Part shown: piece by piece, positions 42,644-51,990 of the stretch | How positions within the stretch are numbered: the stretch's first letter is position 1 | Layout of the letters: each line of letters begins with the position of its first letter | Assembly (NCBI RefSeq): GCF_009866965.1 | Contig: NZ_SPKJ01000001.1 | Location: 94,413-158,412, forward strand | Direction of reading: 5' to 3' | Origin: Propylenella binzhouense | GTDB lineage: Bacteria; Pseudomonadota; Alphaproteobacteria; Rhizobiales; Afifellaceae | DNA: 64,000 nucleotides | Notes under the pieces: model-generated | Databases searched by the model: none | Seen by the model: the letters and a program-made list of their open reading frames with translations, nothing else | What the model was told of the DNA's origin: nothing | Program-made: the position numbers and the translations under genes

Positions 42644-43720
42644 ATGGATGCACCCGCGATGCCCGCACCGCGCCGGAGTGCGGCGTTTCCGCTGACGGTG
42701 CGCGCCGTCGCCCTGCATCCCTGGCTGCGCAGATTCGGCGACGATCCGCTTCTGGCGGCGCGGCTGGAGGCGCATGGCCTCGACCGGGCGCGGCTGCGCG
42801 ATCCCTATGAGGTCATTCCCCTGATCACCCTGCTCGACCTTCAGGAGGAGGTCGCGGCCCTGGCCGGCGACCCCGTGCTCGGCGCGCGGCTCGGCCAGCA
42901 GACCACGCCCGCCGATCTCGGTCCCGCCGGACTGCTGATGCAGCAGTCGGGCTGCATCTGGCGCGGCCTGAATCGCTATGCGGCGAGTGTGGCCGCTCTG
43001 CAGAGCGCGACGCTGATGCAGTTCGAGGCGCATGAAGGAGTGCTGTCCTTCTCCTACCAGCTTCATGGGCTCGACATGGCCCGCTGGCCGCAGGATGGCG
43101 AACTCACCCTGTCATCCGCCTGCCGGATGATCCGCCATTGCTTCGATCGGCGCTGGCGGCCGCTGGAGGTGCATTTCGCGCACCGCCCGTCGCCCCGGCC
43201 CGACCTGCTCCAGCAGATGTTCCGCGCGCCGGTGCTATTCGCTCAGGGCGTCAACCGGCTGCTGTTCTCCGCCGACGGCGTGAACACGGTCCATCGCGAG
43301 GAGGATCGCTCGCTCATCGCCGTGATCGAACGCCATGTTGCCGACCTCTCGATGTCGCGTTCGGAGAGTTTCAGCACGGTCGAGCTGGTGCGCGACGTGG
43401 TTGCGCGACTGACCGGCCACGCCGAATGCTCGCTCGGGACGGTCGCCGGCGAGCTTGGGCTCACGCCGCGGGCGCTGCAGCGGCGACTGGCGGAAGAGGG
43501 CTCGTCGCTCAGGCAGTTGCAGCGCGAGGAACGCCTGCGCATCGTCGAGCGCCAGCTCGCGGATCCGCGCCGCAACCTAGCGCAGATCGCGCAGGCGCTC
43601 GGTTATTCCGACGGCACGGTTCTTTGGCGCGCCTACCGCAACTGGACAGGCCGGGCTCCCTCCCGCGACCGCGCCAGGAAGCTCCGCGACCCCGGGACGC
43701 CCCATCGCGGGCGGCCCTAG
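42644..43720 (+). CDS. AraC-family transcriptional regulator
   Basis: About 358 aa with the start at 42644, where a purine-rich GAAAGGGATCGG precedes MDAPAMPAPRRSA. The frame is open back to 42503. The N-terminal ligand domain is of the arabinose-binding/OruR type (LQEEVAALAGDPVLGARLGQ, about 60-85). The C-terminal double HTH contains LGLTPRALQRRLAEEG and IAQALGYSDGTVLWRAYRNWTG. This architecture is common in regulators of amino-acid catabolism. The gene is divergent from the DadA-like flavoprotein gene, its probable target. Confidence 0.9.
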   Translation: MDAPAMPAPRRSAAFPLTVRAVALHPWLRRFGDDPLLAARLEAHGLDRARLRDPYEVIPLITLLDLQEEVAALAGDPVLGARLGQQTTPADLGPAGLLMQQSGCIWRGLNRYAASVAALQSATLMQFEAHEGVLSFSYQLHGLDMARWPQDGELTLSSACRMIRHCFDRRWRPLEVHFAHRPSPRPDLLQQMFRAPVLFAQGVNRLLFSADGVNTVHREEDRSLIAVIERHVADLSMSRSESFSTVELVRDVVARLTGHAECSLGTVAGELGLTPRALQRRLAEEGSSLRQLQREERLRIVERQLADPRRNLAQIAQALGYSDGTVLWRAYRNWTGRAPSRDRARKLRDPGTPHRGRP

Positions 43721-43746
43721 CGCACGCCATCACGAGGCCGGCGCCA

Positions 43747-44430
43747 TTACTCGTCGAGCATCACGTTCAGCCGACCCTTAGCGAAATAGTCGGCCATATC
43801 GATATGCTGGTGCGCCTGGGGATCGTAACAAACAGAAACAATCTTCGCAGGCTCTTCGCTACGAGAGCAGTATTTATGGCCCATACTGCTGTCAAAATAC
43901 ATACTCTCTCCCTTTGTCAGGGTTACGGCAGCGTAGAACTCTGTGTAGATATCGACTTCTCCTTCTAAGACAAGTACGAATTCTTCGCCGTCGTGCTTGT
44001 TCCAATCCTCAAATTCATCGGGCGACCGCGCAAGCACGGTCATGATCATGGGGATCATCTCCTTGCGGGAGAGTTCCGTGGAATGAGTTTCATAGACGTA
44101 CTGGTTGCTGCGGTAGATCGGCCCCTCGCCAAGCCGCGTCACCACGCGCCGGCCCGGCGCGAAGCTCTTGTGTCCGGGGTTGATGATTTCTTCGATCGGA
44201 ATCTCGAGGCCATCGCAGATCTTCTTGAGCGTATAGTACGAAGCCGAGACTTGGCCGTTCTCGATCTTGGAAAGCGTCGAACTGGCAACACCTGTCTGAG
44301 CGCTCACGGTGGACAATGTCATCCCCTTGCCGGTACGCCACTCTCGCAGCCTGGCGCCGATGGACTCTTCCGTTGCCTGCTTCTTCGGTGGAGCCATATA
44401 CCAGAATCCAGAATCTCTCTTTGCGTTCAT
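43747..44430 (-). CDS. XRE-cupin transcriptional regulator
   Basis: A 227-aa two-domain regulator. The HTH lies at about residues 24-80 (GKGMTLSTVSAQTGVASSTLSKIENG). A C-terminal cupin sensor has EEFVLVLEGEVDIYTE and FDSSMGHKYCS. Such proteins usually control nearby catabolic genes in response to a small ligand. A second ATG at 44397 (MAPPKKQ) could be the true start. It converges with the AraC gene and has an IS3 relic upstream. Its target is not evident; the ggt-dmf-urease array or the cluster to the right are candidates. Confidence 0.93.
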   Translation of the reverse strand: MNAKRDSGFWYMAPPKKQATEESIGARLREWRTGKGMTLSTVSAQTGVASSTLSKIENGQVSASYYTLKKICDGLEIPIEEIINPGHKSFAPGRRVVTRLGEGPIYRSNQYVYETHSTELSRKEMIPMIMTVLARSPDEFEDWNKHDGEEFVLVLEGEVDIYTEFYAAVTLTKGESMYFDSSMGHKYCSRSEEPAKIVSVCYDPQAHQHIDMADYFAKGRLNVMLDE

Positions 44431-44574
44431 GTCCCCTATTAGCGCATTCTTTGCGTATCATAAACGATTTTGGTTATCGATGAAGATCCCATATGCTGTT
44501 GTTCGCCGGCTAAGGGGGTCGGGATCGCGACCGCAGGGCAGCTCAAAGCCATCCGCTCGGACGATCTCGAGCTA

Positions 44575-44989
44575 CGGTCGCTGCGCGCCGCCGGTATGCC
44601 GGCCTCCATCAGCACTTCGGTGAAGCGTGGCCGGTGAACTGGCTGCCCTGGTCGGTGTTGAGGATGCCCGGCCTCCCGAAGCGCGCCATCGCCTCCTGCA
44701 GCGCCTCGATGCAGCAGTCCGCCTCCATCGTGTTGGACAGCCGCCAGGCTAGGACCCTGCGGCTGAACCGGTCCAGGACAGCGACAAGGTGGAGGAAGCC
44801 GCGCCGCATCGGGATGTAGGTGATATCCGCGCGCCGGACCTGATCAGGGCGATCGACGACGAGACCGCGCAGCAAATGGGGCCAGACCCGGTGCCGGGGA
44901 TGGCGCACCGTCGCCTTCGGCCGCTGATAGACCGCCGCCAAGCCCATCCTTGCCATCAGGCGGGCGCGCTTCGGCAGCTTCGGCCGAAG
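44575..44989 (-). pseudogene. IS3-family transposase (OrfB) remnant
   Basis: The leftward translation LPKRARLMARMGLAAVYQRP, followed by ADITYIPMRRGFLHLVAVLD and LNTDQGSQFTG, is the central DDE domain of an IS3 OrfB. It continues after a frameshift as FTEVLMEAGI. The N-terminal HTH part and the C-terminal third are missing. It is an inactive relic that separates the XRE-cupin gene from the next cluster. The flanks 44431-44574 and 44990-45244 hold no recognisable gene. Confidence 0.82.
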
Positions 44990-45250
44990 CTGCGCGACGA
45001 CCGCGGCGGGGCAGGCAGCGCCAACGAGGTGTGGGCAGCCAATCACGATCAAGGCCGCGCTATCGGCACTCCGCTCTTCAGAACGAACGGAAGGCTGTCG
45101 GCTGTGGACAGTGCGCAGGCCACATGCGAGGATAGCTCGTGATCGCGCTGCGGATGGTCGTGAACGATCGCGAGGCTCCCGAAACTGGACCAGTTCGGCC
45201 GGAACGATCGACAGGAAAGCGAGGAGCCCGGGGAACAAGGGAGGTTGGCC

Positions 45251-46038
45251 ATGATGCCTTTGCGCAAGGGCCGTGCCGCCATCGCAAGCGGACAGGCCCG
45301 ATCCCATCGGCGGCAGACGAAGCGTGCGGTTCCAGGTGCTGTGCTGTCAATCGGGGCGCTGATGCCGGCCGCGCACGCGGACACCTTGCGCATCGGCGCG
45401 TTCTATCCGCTCTCCGGCAGTCTCAGCGTTCTCGGCACCGAGGCGCTGGCCGGCGCGCAGGTGGCCGTCGACACGGCCAACGAGCAGGGCGGCGTCGACG
45501 GACATGAGATCGAGCTGGTCGTCGCCGACGCCACGAATCCGGCAAACGCCACCAGCGAGGCGCGCCGGCTGGTGACGCGCGAGGGCGTCAGGTTCCCGGT
45601 CGGCACGTTCGGCAGCTCGATCCCGCTGGCGATCGCTGGCGCGGCCAACCGCACCGGCTCGGTGACGTTCGACGGCAGCAGCCTGGACGGCATGACGGCG
45701 CACGACATCATCGCCGGGTCCGGCCTGCTCCACGTGCCGGAGGGCCGCGAGCCCTTTCCCTTCCTGTCGGGCGCGGCATGACGGGGTGCCCCCGGCTCCT
45801 GCTGCTCGACGAGCCCTCGCTCCGGCTGGCGCCGGTGATCGTCCGGACGCCCTGCGAGAAGCTCGCCGAGGTGAACGAAGCCGGCATGACGATCCTGCCA
45901 TGGCGCAGAACCTCAAGGCCGCGCTCGACCTCGCCGACGGCGGATACGTGCTGGAGAACGGCCGCTTCGTCATGGCGGGGCCGAGCGGCGACCCTCCTGG
46001 CCGACGACCGCCTGAGGTCCGCCTATCTCGCCCACTGA
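45251..46038 (+). pseudogene. Collapsed liv transporter relic (livK N-terminus joined to livF pieces)
   Basis: The first part encodes a signal peptide and the N-terminal lobe of a binding protein (LRIGAFYPLSGSLSVLGTEA, then VAVDTANEQGGVDGHEIELV). At about 45656 it passes in frame into a LivF ATPase segment (MTAHDIIAGSGLLHVPEGRE) and stops. In shifted frames the LivF C-terminus follows: PRLLLLDEPSLRLAP, then NLKAALDLADGGYVLENGRF, then ADDRLRSAYLAH. Walker A, the ABC signature and both permeases are gone. The relic shows that a transporter once preceded the racemase gene. Confidence 0.8.
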
Positions 46039-46051
46039 AGGGAGACCGATA

Positions 46052-46909
46052 TTGCGCATCTGGCACCAGAGCTTCACCGATCTCGATCGCGTGCCCCTCT
46101 ACCGCAGGACGCTGGAGGCGCACGGCGCCGCCGTGCTCGATGCCGGCGACACCGTCGCCGTCCACGGCCTGAGGCCGGGCACCTACGGCGACGACTTCGT
46201 GCCGATCGACGCCATCCGCCACCGCTATCTGGAGTTCCTCAACGAGGCGCAGATCTGCGAGGCAGCGCTGGCGGCCGAGCGTGCCGGCTACGACGCGATG
46301 GCGATCGGATGCTTCTACGACCCCGCCCTGCGCATGGCGCGGTCGCTGGTCGAGATCCCGGTCGTCGGCCTGTCCGAGACCTGCATGCTCGTGGCCTGCT
46401 CGCTCGGCAGCAAGTTCGCGCTGGTCGCCCTCAACGAGGACCAGCGGGTGCAGCACGAGGAGCTCGCCGTCGCCTACGGGCTGGAGCGGCGGATGGCCGG
46501 CGTCGTCCCGATGGACCCGCCGATCGACGAGTACGTGCTGGAGGACGAGGGCGAGGGCGCGCAGGCGATCGAGGACGGCTTCCGCCGGGCCTGCGCCCGC
46601 GCCATGGCGCAGGGCGCGGAGGTCATCATTCCCGGCGACGGCGTGCTCAACGAGTTCGTCTACCGGCGGGGCCTGCTGCAGGTCGAGGGGGCGACCGTCA
46701 TGGATTCGCTCGGCGTCCTGTTCCGCTACGCCGCCTTCATGGCGGGCACGCAGGCGGCGATGGGCCTCAAGGTCTCCCGCGTTCGCCACTACGCCATGCC
46801 CGGCGCCGGGATGCTCGCCCACGCCCGCGCCGTGGCCGGCGCGGCGGCGCTCGACGAGAGCGACTTCTCGGGCGGCCCGGCCCGCCAGCTGCCGACCCCG
46901 CATCCTTAG
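46052..46909 (+). CDS. Asp/Glu/hydantoin racemase-family protein lacking the second cysteine
   Basis: A 285-aa protein of the Asp/Glu racemase superfamily, starting at TTG with AAGGGA upstream. The first catalytic cysteine is Cys87 (AIGCFYDPAL). The position where the second cysteine normally sits reads VIIPGDGVLN, with Asp196 in place of Cys. Two-cysteine racemisation is therefore unlikely. One-cysteine relatives include arylmalonate decarboxylase, so decarboxylation, isomerisation or a binding role is possible. It lies 12 bp upstream of an FAD oxidoreductase gene and is probably co-transcribed with it. Full-length and intact. Confidence 0.82.
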   Translation: MRIWHQSFTDLDRVPLYRRTLEAHGAAVLDAGDTVAVHGLRPGTYGDDFVPIDAIRHRYLEFLNEAQICEAALAAERAGYDAMAIGCFYDPALRMARSLVEIPVVGLSETCMLVACSLGSKFALVALNEDQRVQHEELAVAYGLERRMAGVVPMDPPIDEYVLEDEGEGAQAIEDGFRRACARAMAQGAEVIIPGDGVLNEFVYRRGLLQVEGATVMDSLGVLFRYAAFMAGTQAAMGLKVSRVRHYAMPGAGMLAHARAVAGAAALDESDFSGGPARQLPTPHP

Positions 46910-46921
46910 GAAGGTCCGATC

Positions 46922-48301
46922 ATGTCGACATCCGATCTCGATACCGATGTTCTGGTCGTCGGCGCCGGCGGCTGCGGCCTCGCCGCGGCGGTCGCCGCGC
47001 ACGATGCCGGCGCGCAGGTGGCCGTCGTCGAGAAGCGCGAGACCCCGGGCGGCAATACCGCGATCAGCACCGGCTCCATCCCGGGCGCGGGGACCCGCTT
47101 CCAGCGCGCCGCCGGCATCGAGGATTCGGCGGAGCTCTTCCACGCCGATCTCATGGCGCTCAGCGGCCCCCACGACGCGGAGGCGCTGACGCGCCGGCTC
47201 GCCGAGTGCTCCGCCGCCCTGGTCGAGTGGCTGGCGGACGACCTCGGCGTCACGCTCGACATCATCACCGACTACAAGCATGTCGGGCACTCCGTGCCGC
47301 GGCTGCACGCGCCGGCCTCGCGCAAGGGCGCGGATCTCACCCGCGACCTCGTCGCGGCGGTGGAACGGCGCGGCATTCCGCTCGCCGTGGCGAGCCCGGT
47401 CACGTCGCTCGAGACCGACGCCTCCGGGGCCGTCGTCGGCGCCGTGGTCGACGGCGGCCGGAGCGGCAGCTACCGGGTCTCGGCGCGCAAGACCGTCATC
47501 GCCGTCAACGGCTTCGGCAACGACCGCGCGCTCGTCGCCCGGTACTGCCCGGAGATCGCCGGGGCGAGCTATGTCGGCGCGCTCGGCAGCGAGGGGGAGG
47601 CGATCCGCTGGGGCGAGGCGCTCGGCAGCCGGTTCGGCAACATGGCGAGCTACCAGGGCTATGCCTCGATCATCCATCCCCACGGCGAGCTCCTCTCGTG
47701 GACGACGATCGAGAAGGGCGGGATCTTCGTGAACGCGCGGGGCGAGCGCTTCGGCGACGAGGTCATCGGCTACTCCGGCTTCGCCGGCCCCGTGAACCGT
47801 CAGGAGGGGCCGGTCCACGCGATCTTCGACCAGAGGATCCGCGACGTCGCCGCGCGCGAGCCGTGGTTTCGCGAGGTGCTGGACTATGGCGGCGCGCGCA
47901 GGGCCGCCACGGTCGAGGAGATGGCCGCCGCCACCGGGCTTCCTGTCGACGCACTCGCCGCGACGATCGCCTCCTACAACCGCGCGGCGGCCGGCGCCGA
48001 ACGGGATCCGCATGGGCGCAAGGACTTCGCGATGGCGCCTCTCGAGGCGCCCTTCTGGCACACCGAGGTGCAGGCGGCGCTGCTGAGCACGCAAGGCGGT
48101 CTGGCCATCGAAACCGACGGCCGTGTGCTTTCGCGGGACGGCGGTCCCATCCGGAATCTCTTTGCCGGCGGCGGCGCGGTGGCCGGAATCGCCGGGCGCC
48201 AGGGCGGCGTCGGATACGCATCCGGCAGCGGCCTGCTGCACGCGATCGGCCTCGGCCGGCTGGCAGGCCTCGCGGCCGCCGGCGAGCTGGCGACCCGGTA
48301 A
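46922..48301 (+). CDS. FAD-binding oxidoreductase, fumarate-reductase/ketosteroid-dehydrogenase-like
   Basis: A 459-aa flavoprotein of the FAD_binding_2 family. It has dinucleotide motif DVLVVGAGGCGLAAAVAAHD near residues 9-28, then EKRETPGGNTAISTGSIPGAGTR. The C-terminal FAD contact is NLFAGGGAVAGIAG...GVGYASGSGLLHAIGLGR. It is likely to oxidise or reduce a carbon-carbon bond next to a carbonyl or carboxylate. It is adjacent to the racemase-family gene and upstream of the GntR-controlled cluster. The substrate is unknown. Confidence 0.88.
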   Translation: MSTSDLDTDVLVVGAGGCGLAAAVAAHDAGAQVAVVEKRETPGGNTAISTGSIPGAGTRFQRAAGIEDSAELFHADLMALSGPHDAEALTRRLAECSAALVEWLADDLGVTLDIITDYKHVGHSVPRLHAPASRKGADLTRDLVAAVERRGIPLAVASPVTSLETDASGAVVGAVVDGGRSGSYRVSARKTVIAVNGFGNDRALVARYCPEIAGASYVGALGSEGEAIRWGEALGSRFGNMASYQGYASIIHPHGELLSWTTIEKGGIFVNARGERFGDEVIGYSGFAGPVNRQEGPVHAIFDQRIRDVAAREPWFREVLDYGGARRAATVEEMAAATGLPVDALAATIASYNRAAAGAERDPHGRKDFAMAPLEAPFWHTEVQAALLSTQGGLAIETDGRVLSRDGGPIRNLFAGGGAVAGIAGRQGGVGYASGSGLLHAIGLGRLAGLAAAGELATR

Positions 48302-48520
48302 TCCTCCGCCGGCAGACCGGCGATGCCGTCGGCGTGGTCAGCGGCGCCCCGCAGCAGGGCGCCCGCGGTCCTGTCGCCGCACCGAGCTTCATGAACGCTC
48401 GCCAGCACCTCCCCACCCGCCTCGCCACTCACTTGCCTCTGTTGACAGTGATTTTGCGTTCTGTATACAGTCTGCACTCGATCACGGTCGACAAGGCGGG
48501 GCATAAGGAGGAGCGCTGAA

Positions 48521-49060
48521 GTGCGCGGCTGCGCGGACACGGATCTGGGCCAGGTTCAGTTCTTCGCCGAAGGCGAGGGCGTGCCGCCCGTTCTCCTGCC
48601 GCCCGTTCTCCCGCCGCAGGCGGGCCGCTCCGCGCGCATAGATGCCGACCTCATCGCGCTGCTCGCCGACCGCTGCCGCGTCGTCGCCATCGCCCCGCCA
48701 GCGTTCGGCAACTCCGCCCCCCTCCCCGCCGGAACAACGATCGAGGATCCTGCGGACTGCGTCGGCCAGGTGATCGCCCGGCCCGGCCTCGCGCCCGCCC
48801 ACGGCTGCGGCCTCCATACCGGAAACAAGATCGCCGCGGCCCTTGCCGTGCGCTCGCCCGACGTCGCCGGGAGAGTCGTCGTGTCGGGGCAGAGCCACAG
48901 CATCGTGCCGAGCCGCGGGAGGCGGTCCGAGACGATCGAGGAGCCCGACGGGCCGTCCACCCTGGAGCGTCGGGAGGCGGACCTGGCCAAACTATTGCTG
49001 GGATTCGTCGCGGCGCCGCACAGGGAGGCGCTCGTCATGATGCGGCCGCTGCGTGTAGCA
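48521..49060 (+). pseudogene. Alpha/beta-hydrolase-like remnant
   Basis: The frame shows faint alpha/beta-hydrolase features: VPPVLLPPVLPP, a nucleophile-elbow-like HGCGLHTGNKIAAALAV where Ser is replaced by Cys/Gly, and DVAGRVVVSGQS. It then runs on through the GntR gene in the wrong frame without a proper C-terminal domain. A duplicated CCGCCCGTTCTCC motif near the start may be slippage damage. I treat it as a decayed hydrolase gene. It could also be chance. Confidence 0.35.
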
Positions 49061-49097
49061 TTCATCCATCGTCCGACTTTCCGCCATCGCCCACTGG

Positions 49098-49841
49098 ATG
49101 CGCATGAAATCCACGCTCTCGACTCCGCTTCGGGTCTCCTCTCTCGTCGACACGATCGTCGAGCGCCTCGAAGGGGCGATCATCAGCGGCGAGCTGCCTC
49201 CCGGCGAGCGGTTCAGCGAGCAGGGGCTCGCCAAGATAATGGGCGTCAGCCGCAACCCGCTCCGCGAGGCGATCCGTCGCCTCGAGGGTCGCAAGCTGAT
49301 CGAGCGCATCCCCAATATCGGGGTCAGGGTGGCGGCGCTCTCGCCGCGCGACCTCTACGACCTGCTGGTGGTGCGCGAGGCGCTGGAGGGCATGGCCTGC
49401 CGCCTGGCGGCGGAGCGGATGGAGGATGCCGAGGTCGAGGCGCTGGAAGTCATGCTCGCGCGGCACAGGAGCCAGGAAGGCATCCGGAAGGGCCGCGGCT
49501 ACTACCAGGAAGCGAAGGATTTCGACTTCCACTTCCGGATCATCAGGGCGAGCCGGAACGAGCGCCTGGTCGCCATGCTCTGTGGCGATCTCTACGACCT
49601 TCTCAGGGTGTATCGCTACAAGTCGAGCACGATGAAGGGGCGCGCCGGTCAGGCGCTGGAGGAGCACGAGCGCATCGTCGCCGCTCTCAAGGCGCGCGAT
49701 CCGGCGGCCGCCGAAGCCTCCATGCGGGAGCATCTTCGCAATGCGCGATGCCATCTGTTCAAGCACATGGACCGCTCGGCCTCCGAGTTCTCAGAGCTCG
49801 ACCGGCCGGTGCTGACGCGGCCGGACGACGGCGCCGCCTGA
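49098..49841 (+). CDS. GntR-family regulator with FCD domain
   Basis: A 247-aa regulator. The N-terminal winged HTH (IISGELPPGERFSEQGLAKIMGVSRNPLREAIRRLEGRKLI) covers residues about 28-75. A C-terminal FCD ligand domain with DLYDLLVVREALEGMACRLA, DFDFHFRIIRASRN and EEHERIVAALKARD follows, with metal-binding Asp/His positions. It lies directly before and co-oriented with the LivK gene, so it probably represses the transport-catabolic cluster 49.9-58.3 kb until a carboxylate inducer binds. Confidence 0.94.
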   Translation: MRMKSTLSTPLRVSSLVDTIVERLEGAIISGELPPGERFSEQGLAKIMGVSRNPLREAIRRLEGRKLIERIPNIGVRVAALSPRDLYDLLVVREALEGMACRLAAERMEDAEVEALEVMLARHRSQEGIRKGRGYYQEAKDFDFHFRIIRASRNERLVAMLCGDLYDLLRVYRYKSSTMKGRAGQALEEHERIVAALKARDPAAAEASMREHLRNARCHLFKHMDRSASEFSELDRPVLTRPDDGAA

Positions 49842-49944
49842 CGGCGCCACACGGCGCTCCTGACCGGACTTTCCGATCTGTGACCACCGAGACCGGCCCC
49901 CTTGGGCCGGCGTTGGCTGTGGACTGGAGCATAAGGAGGAAATT

Positions 49945-51114
49945 ATGTTCAAGACGAAGTATCTGGCCTGCATGCTGGGACTCGGCGCGATGCTGGCCGG
50001 CCCGGCTTTCGCGCAGGCGCCGGGCGTCACCGACGATTCCATCAAGATCGGCATATTCGGGCCGATGACGGGCTCGGCGGCGCTCTTCGGCAAGGCCGTC
50101 TTCGGCGTCGAGGCCGTCTACAAGGACGTGAACGACCACGGCGGCATCAACGGCCGCAAGATCGACATCGTTCGCGAGGACACGGGCTGCGACCCGACGC
50201 GCGGCACCGCCGCCGTCAAGAAGCTCATCTCGCAGTCCCAGGTGTTCGCGATCAACGGCGGCCTGTGCAGCGGCGTCGTGATGGCGGTCAAGGAGGAGGT
50301 CGCCAAGGCGGGCGTCCCGTTCGTCATCATCGGCGCGGCGTCGAGCGCGATCTCCGACCCGATGATGCCGAACCTCTTCCACCCCGTCGCGACGACGAGC
50401 AACGTCGCCAAGACCATGATCGACTTCGCGATGACCCGCGAGGGCACGAAGAAGATCGCCGTCGTCTCCCATTCCGACGACTGGGGCAAGTCGAACCGCG
50501 ACCCCGCCGTCGACCACCTCAAGGAGGCGTACGGCCTCGATCCCGTGCTCGACCTGACCATGGAGCGCGGCTCGAGCGACGCGACGCCGCAGATCCTGAA
50601 GATCCGGAACGCCGACGCCGACTTCGTGGTGCTGATGATGTATCCGGCCGAGGTCGCGATCTTTCTGCGCGACGCCTACAAGTACGGCCTGAAGGTGCCG
50701 GTGCTGGCACCGCAGTCGATCTCGCTGAAGGACACGCGCGAGCGGGTCGGCAACGACGCGGCGGTGGAGAACCTCTACGTCTTCTATCCGTACGCCCATC
50801 CCACGGATTCGCCCGAGATGGAGAAGTGGGGCAAGCTCATCAACAAGTACTATCCCGACGAGCGCGTCGAGAGCTTCAGCTATCTCGGCATGTCCGGAGC
50901 CCTCGCCGTGGTCGAGGCGCTGAAGGCGGCCGGGCCCGACCTCACCCGCCAGAAGTTCATGGACGCCCTGAACGATCTCAGGGACTTCGACAGCGGGATC
51001 AGCTCGGCGCCGATCACCTTCACTCCGGAGGACCACGCCGGCATCAAGGGCGGCGCGATGGCCACCCTCGACGACGGCAAGGTCACCGTCATGAAGAAGT
51101 GGCAGGACAAGTAG
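49945..51114 (+). CDS. livK: ABC transporter substrate-binding protein LivK
   Basis: A 389-aa type I binding protein with a clear Sec signal peptide (cleavage after AFA at about residue 23). The mature N-terminus is DDSIKIGIFGPMTGSAALFG. The motif VNDHGGINGRKIDIVREDTG is typical of the branched-chain amino-acid and aromatic-acid binders. AAGGAGG precedes the ATG. It is the first of five transporter genes in the order K-H-M-G-F. This is a different subfamily from the 36.6-kb copy. Confidence 0.93.
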   Translation: MFKTKYLACMLGLGAMLAGPAFAQAPGVTDDSIKIGIFGPMTGSAALFGKAVFGVEAVYKDVNDHGGINGRKIDIVREDTGCDPTRGTAAVKKLISQSQVFAINGGLCSGVVMAVKEEVAKAGVPFVIIGAASSAISDPMMPNLFHPVATTSNVAKTMIDFAMTREGTKKIAVVSHSDDWGKSNRDPAVDHLKEAYGLDPVLDLTMERGSSDATPQILKIRNADADFVVLMMYPAEVAIFLRDAYKYGLKVPVLAPQSISLKDTRERVGNDAAVENLYVFYPYAHPTDSPEMEKWGKLINKYYPDERVESFSYLGMSGALAVVEALKAAGPDLTRQKFMDALNDLRDFDSGISSAPITFTPEDHAGIKGGAMATLDDGKVTVMKKWQDK

Positions 51115-51120
51115 GTCCTC

Positions 51121-51990
51121 ATGTTCGTCCAGCTCATTCTGAGCGGCGTCGCCCAAGGCAGCATCTACGCCCTTGTTGCCTTGGGCATGACCGCCCTGTT
51201 CCGCGCGACGACGATCGTGAACTTCGGGCACGGAGAGTTCTTCATGGGGGGCGCGTTCGTCCTCTATGTCATGATCAACGTCGTCGGCCTGCCGTTCCTG
51301 CCGGGAGCACTCCTGGCGATCGTCGTCATGTTCTTGGTCGGCATGACGATCGAGCGGGTCCTGATCCGTCCGATGGGCTTGGCGCCGCACATTGCGCTGG
51401 CGATGATGACCGTCGCTTTCTCCTTCCTCTTCCGCGGCATCGCGCGGGCCTTCTGGGGCCGCGAGGTGCTGCCGATGCCGGCGGTGTTCTCCTTTCCCCC
51501 GATCGACGTCGCCGGCGTCATCATCACCACGCAGGATCTCCTGATCACCGGCATGACGCTGTTCTTCGTGGTGCTGTTCTTCATCTTCTTCCAGCGCACC
51601 AATCTCGGGCGCATCGCGCAGGCGGCCTCGGCCAATCCGCGCGGCGCCTCGCTCGTCGGCATCAACGTGAACCTGTTCCACGGCACGATGTGGGGCGTCG
51701 CCGCCGGCCTCGGCGCGATCGCCGGCATCCTCGTGGCGCCGATCACGCTGCTCTATCCCGACATGGGCGCGCTCATCCTCATCAAGGCCTTCGCTGCGAT
51801 GACGCTCGGCGGCTTCGGCAATCTGGGCGGCGCCGTGGTCGGCGGCCTGCTGATCGGCATCCTCGAGCAGCTCTCGGGCGGCTACCTGTCGACGGCACTG
51901 ATCGACATCTTCGCCTACCTCGTCATCATCGCGGTGCTGCTGATCCGTCCGGCCGGCCTGTTCGGAATCCGGGAGTCGCAGCGTGTCTGA
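51121..51990 (+). CDS. livH: ABC transporter permease LivH
   Basis: A 289-aa permease beginning MFVQLILSGVAQGSIYALVAL, with ATTIVNFGHGEFFMGGAFVLY and the C-terminal AVLLIRPAGLFG. It starts 6 bp after the livK stop and overlaps livM by 8 bp. It is a membrane subunit of the second liv-type importer. Confidence 0.95.
   Translation: MFVQLILSGVAQGSIYALVALGMTALFRATTIVNFGHGEFFMGGAFVLYVMINVVGLPFLPGALLAIVVMFLVGMTIERVLIRPMGLAPHIALAMMTVAFSFLFRGIARAFWGREVLPMPAVFSFPPIDVAGVIITTQDLLITGMTLFFVVLFFIFFQRTNLGRIAQAASANPRGASLVGINVNLFHGTMWGVAAGLGAIAGILVAPITLLYPDMGALILIKAFAAMTLGGFGNLGGAVVGGLLIGILEQLSGGYLSTALIDIFAYLVIIAVLLIRPAGLFGIRESQRV

Noticed and set aside
45347..48241. A 964-codon leftward frame
   Set aside because: Antisense to the racemase-family and FAD oxidoreductase genes. 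Composition is dominated by Arg, Asp, His and Gly with no motif.
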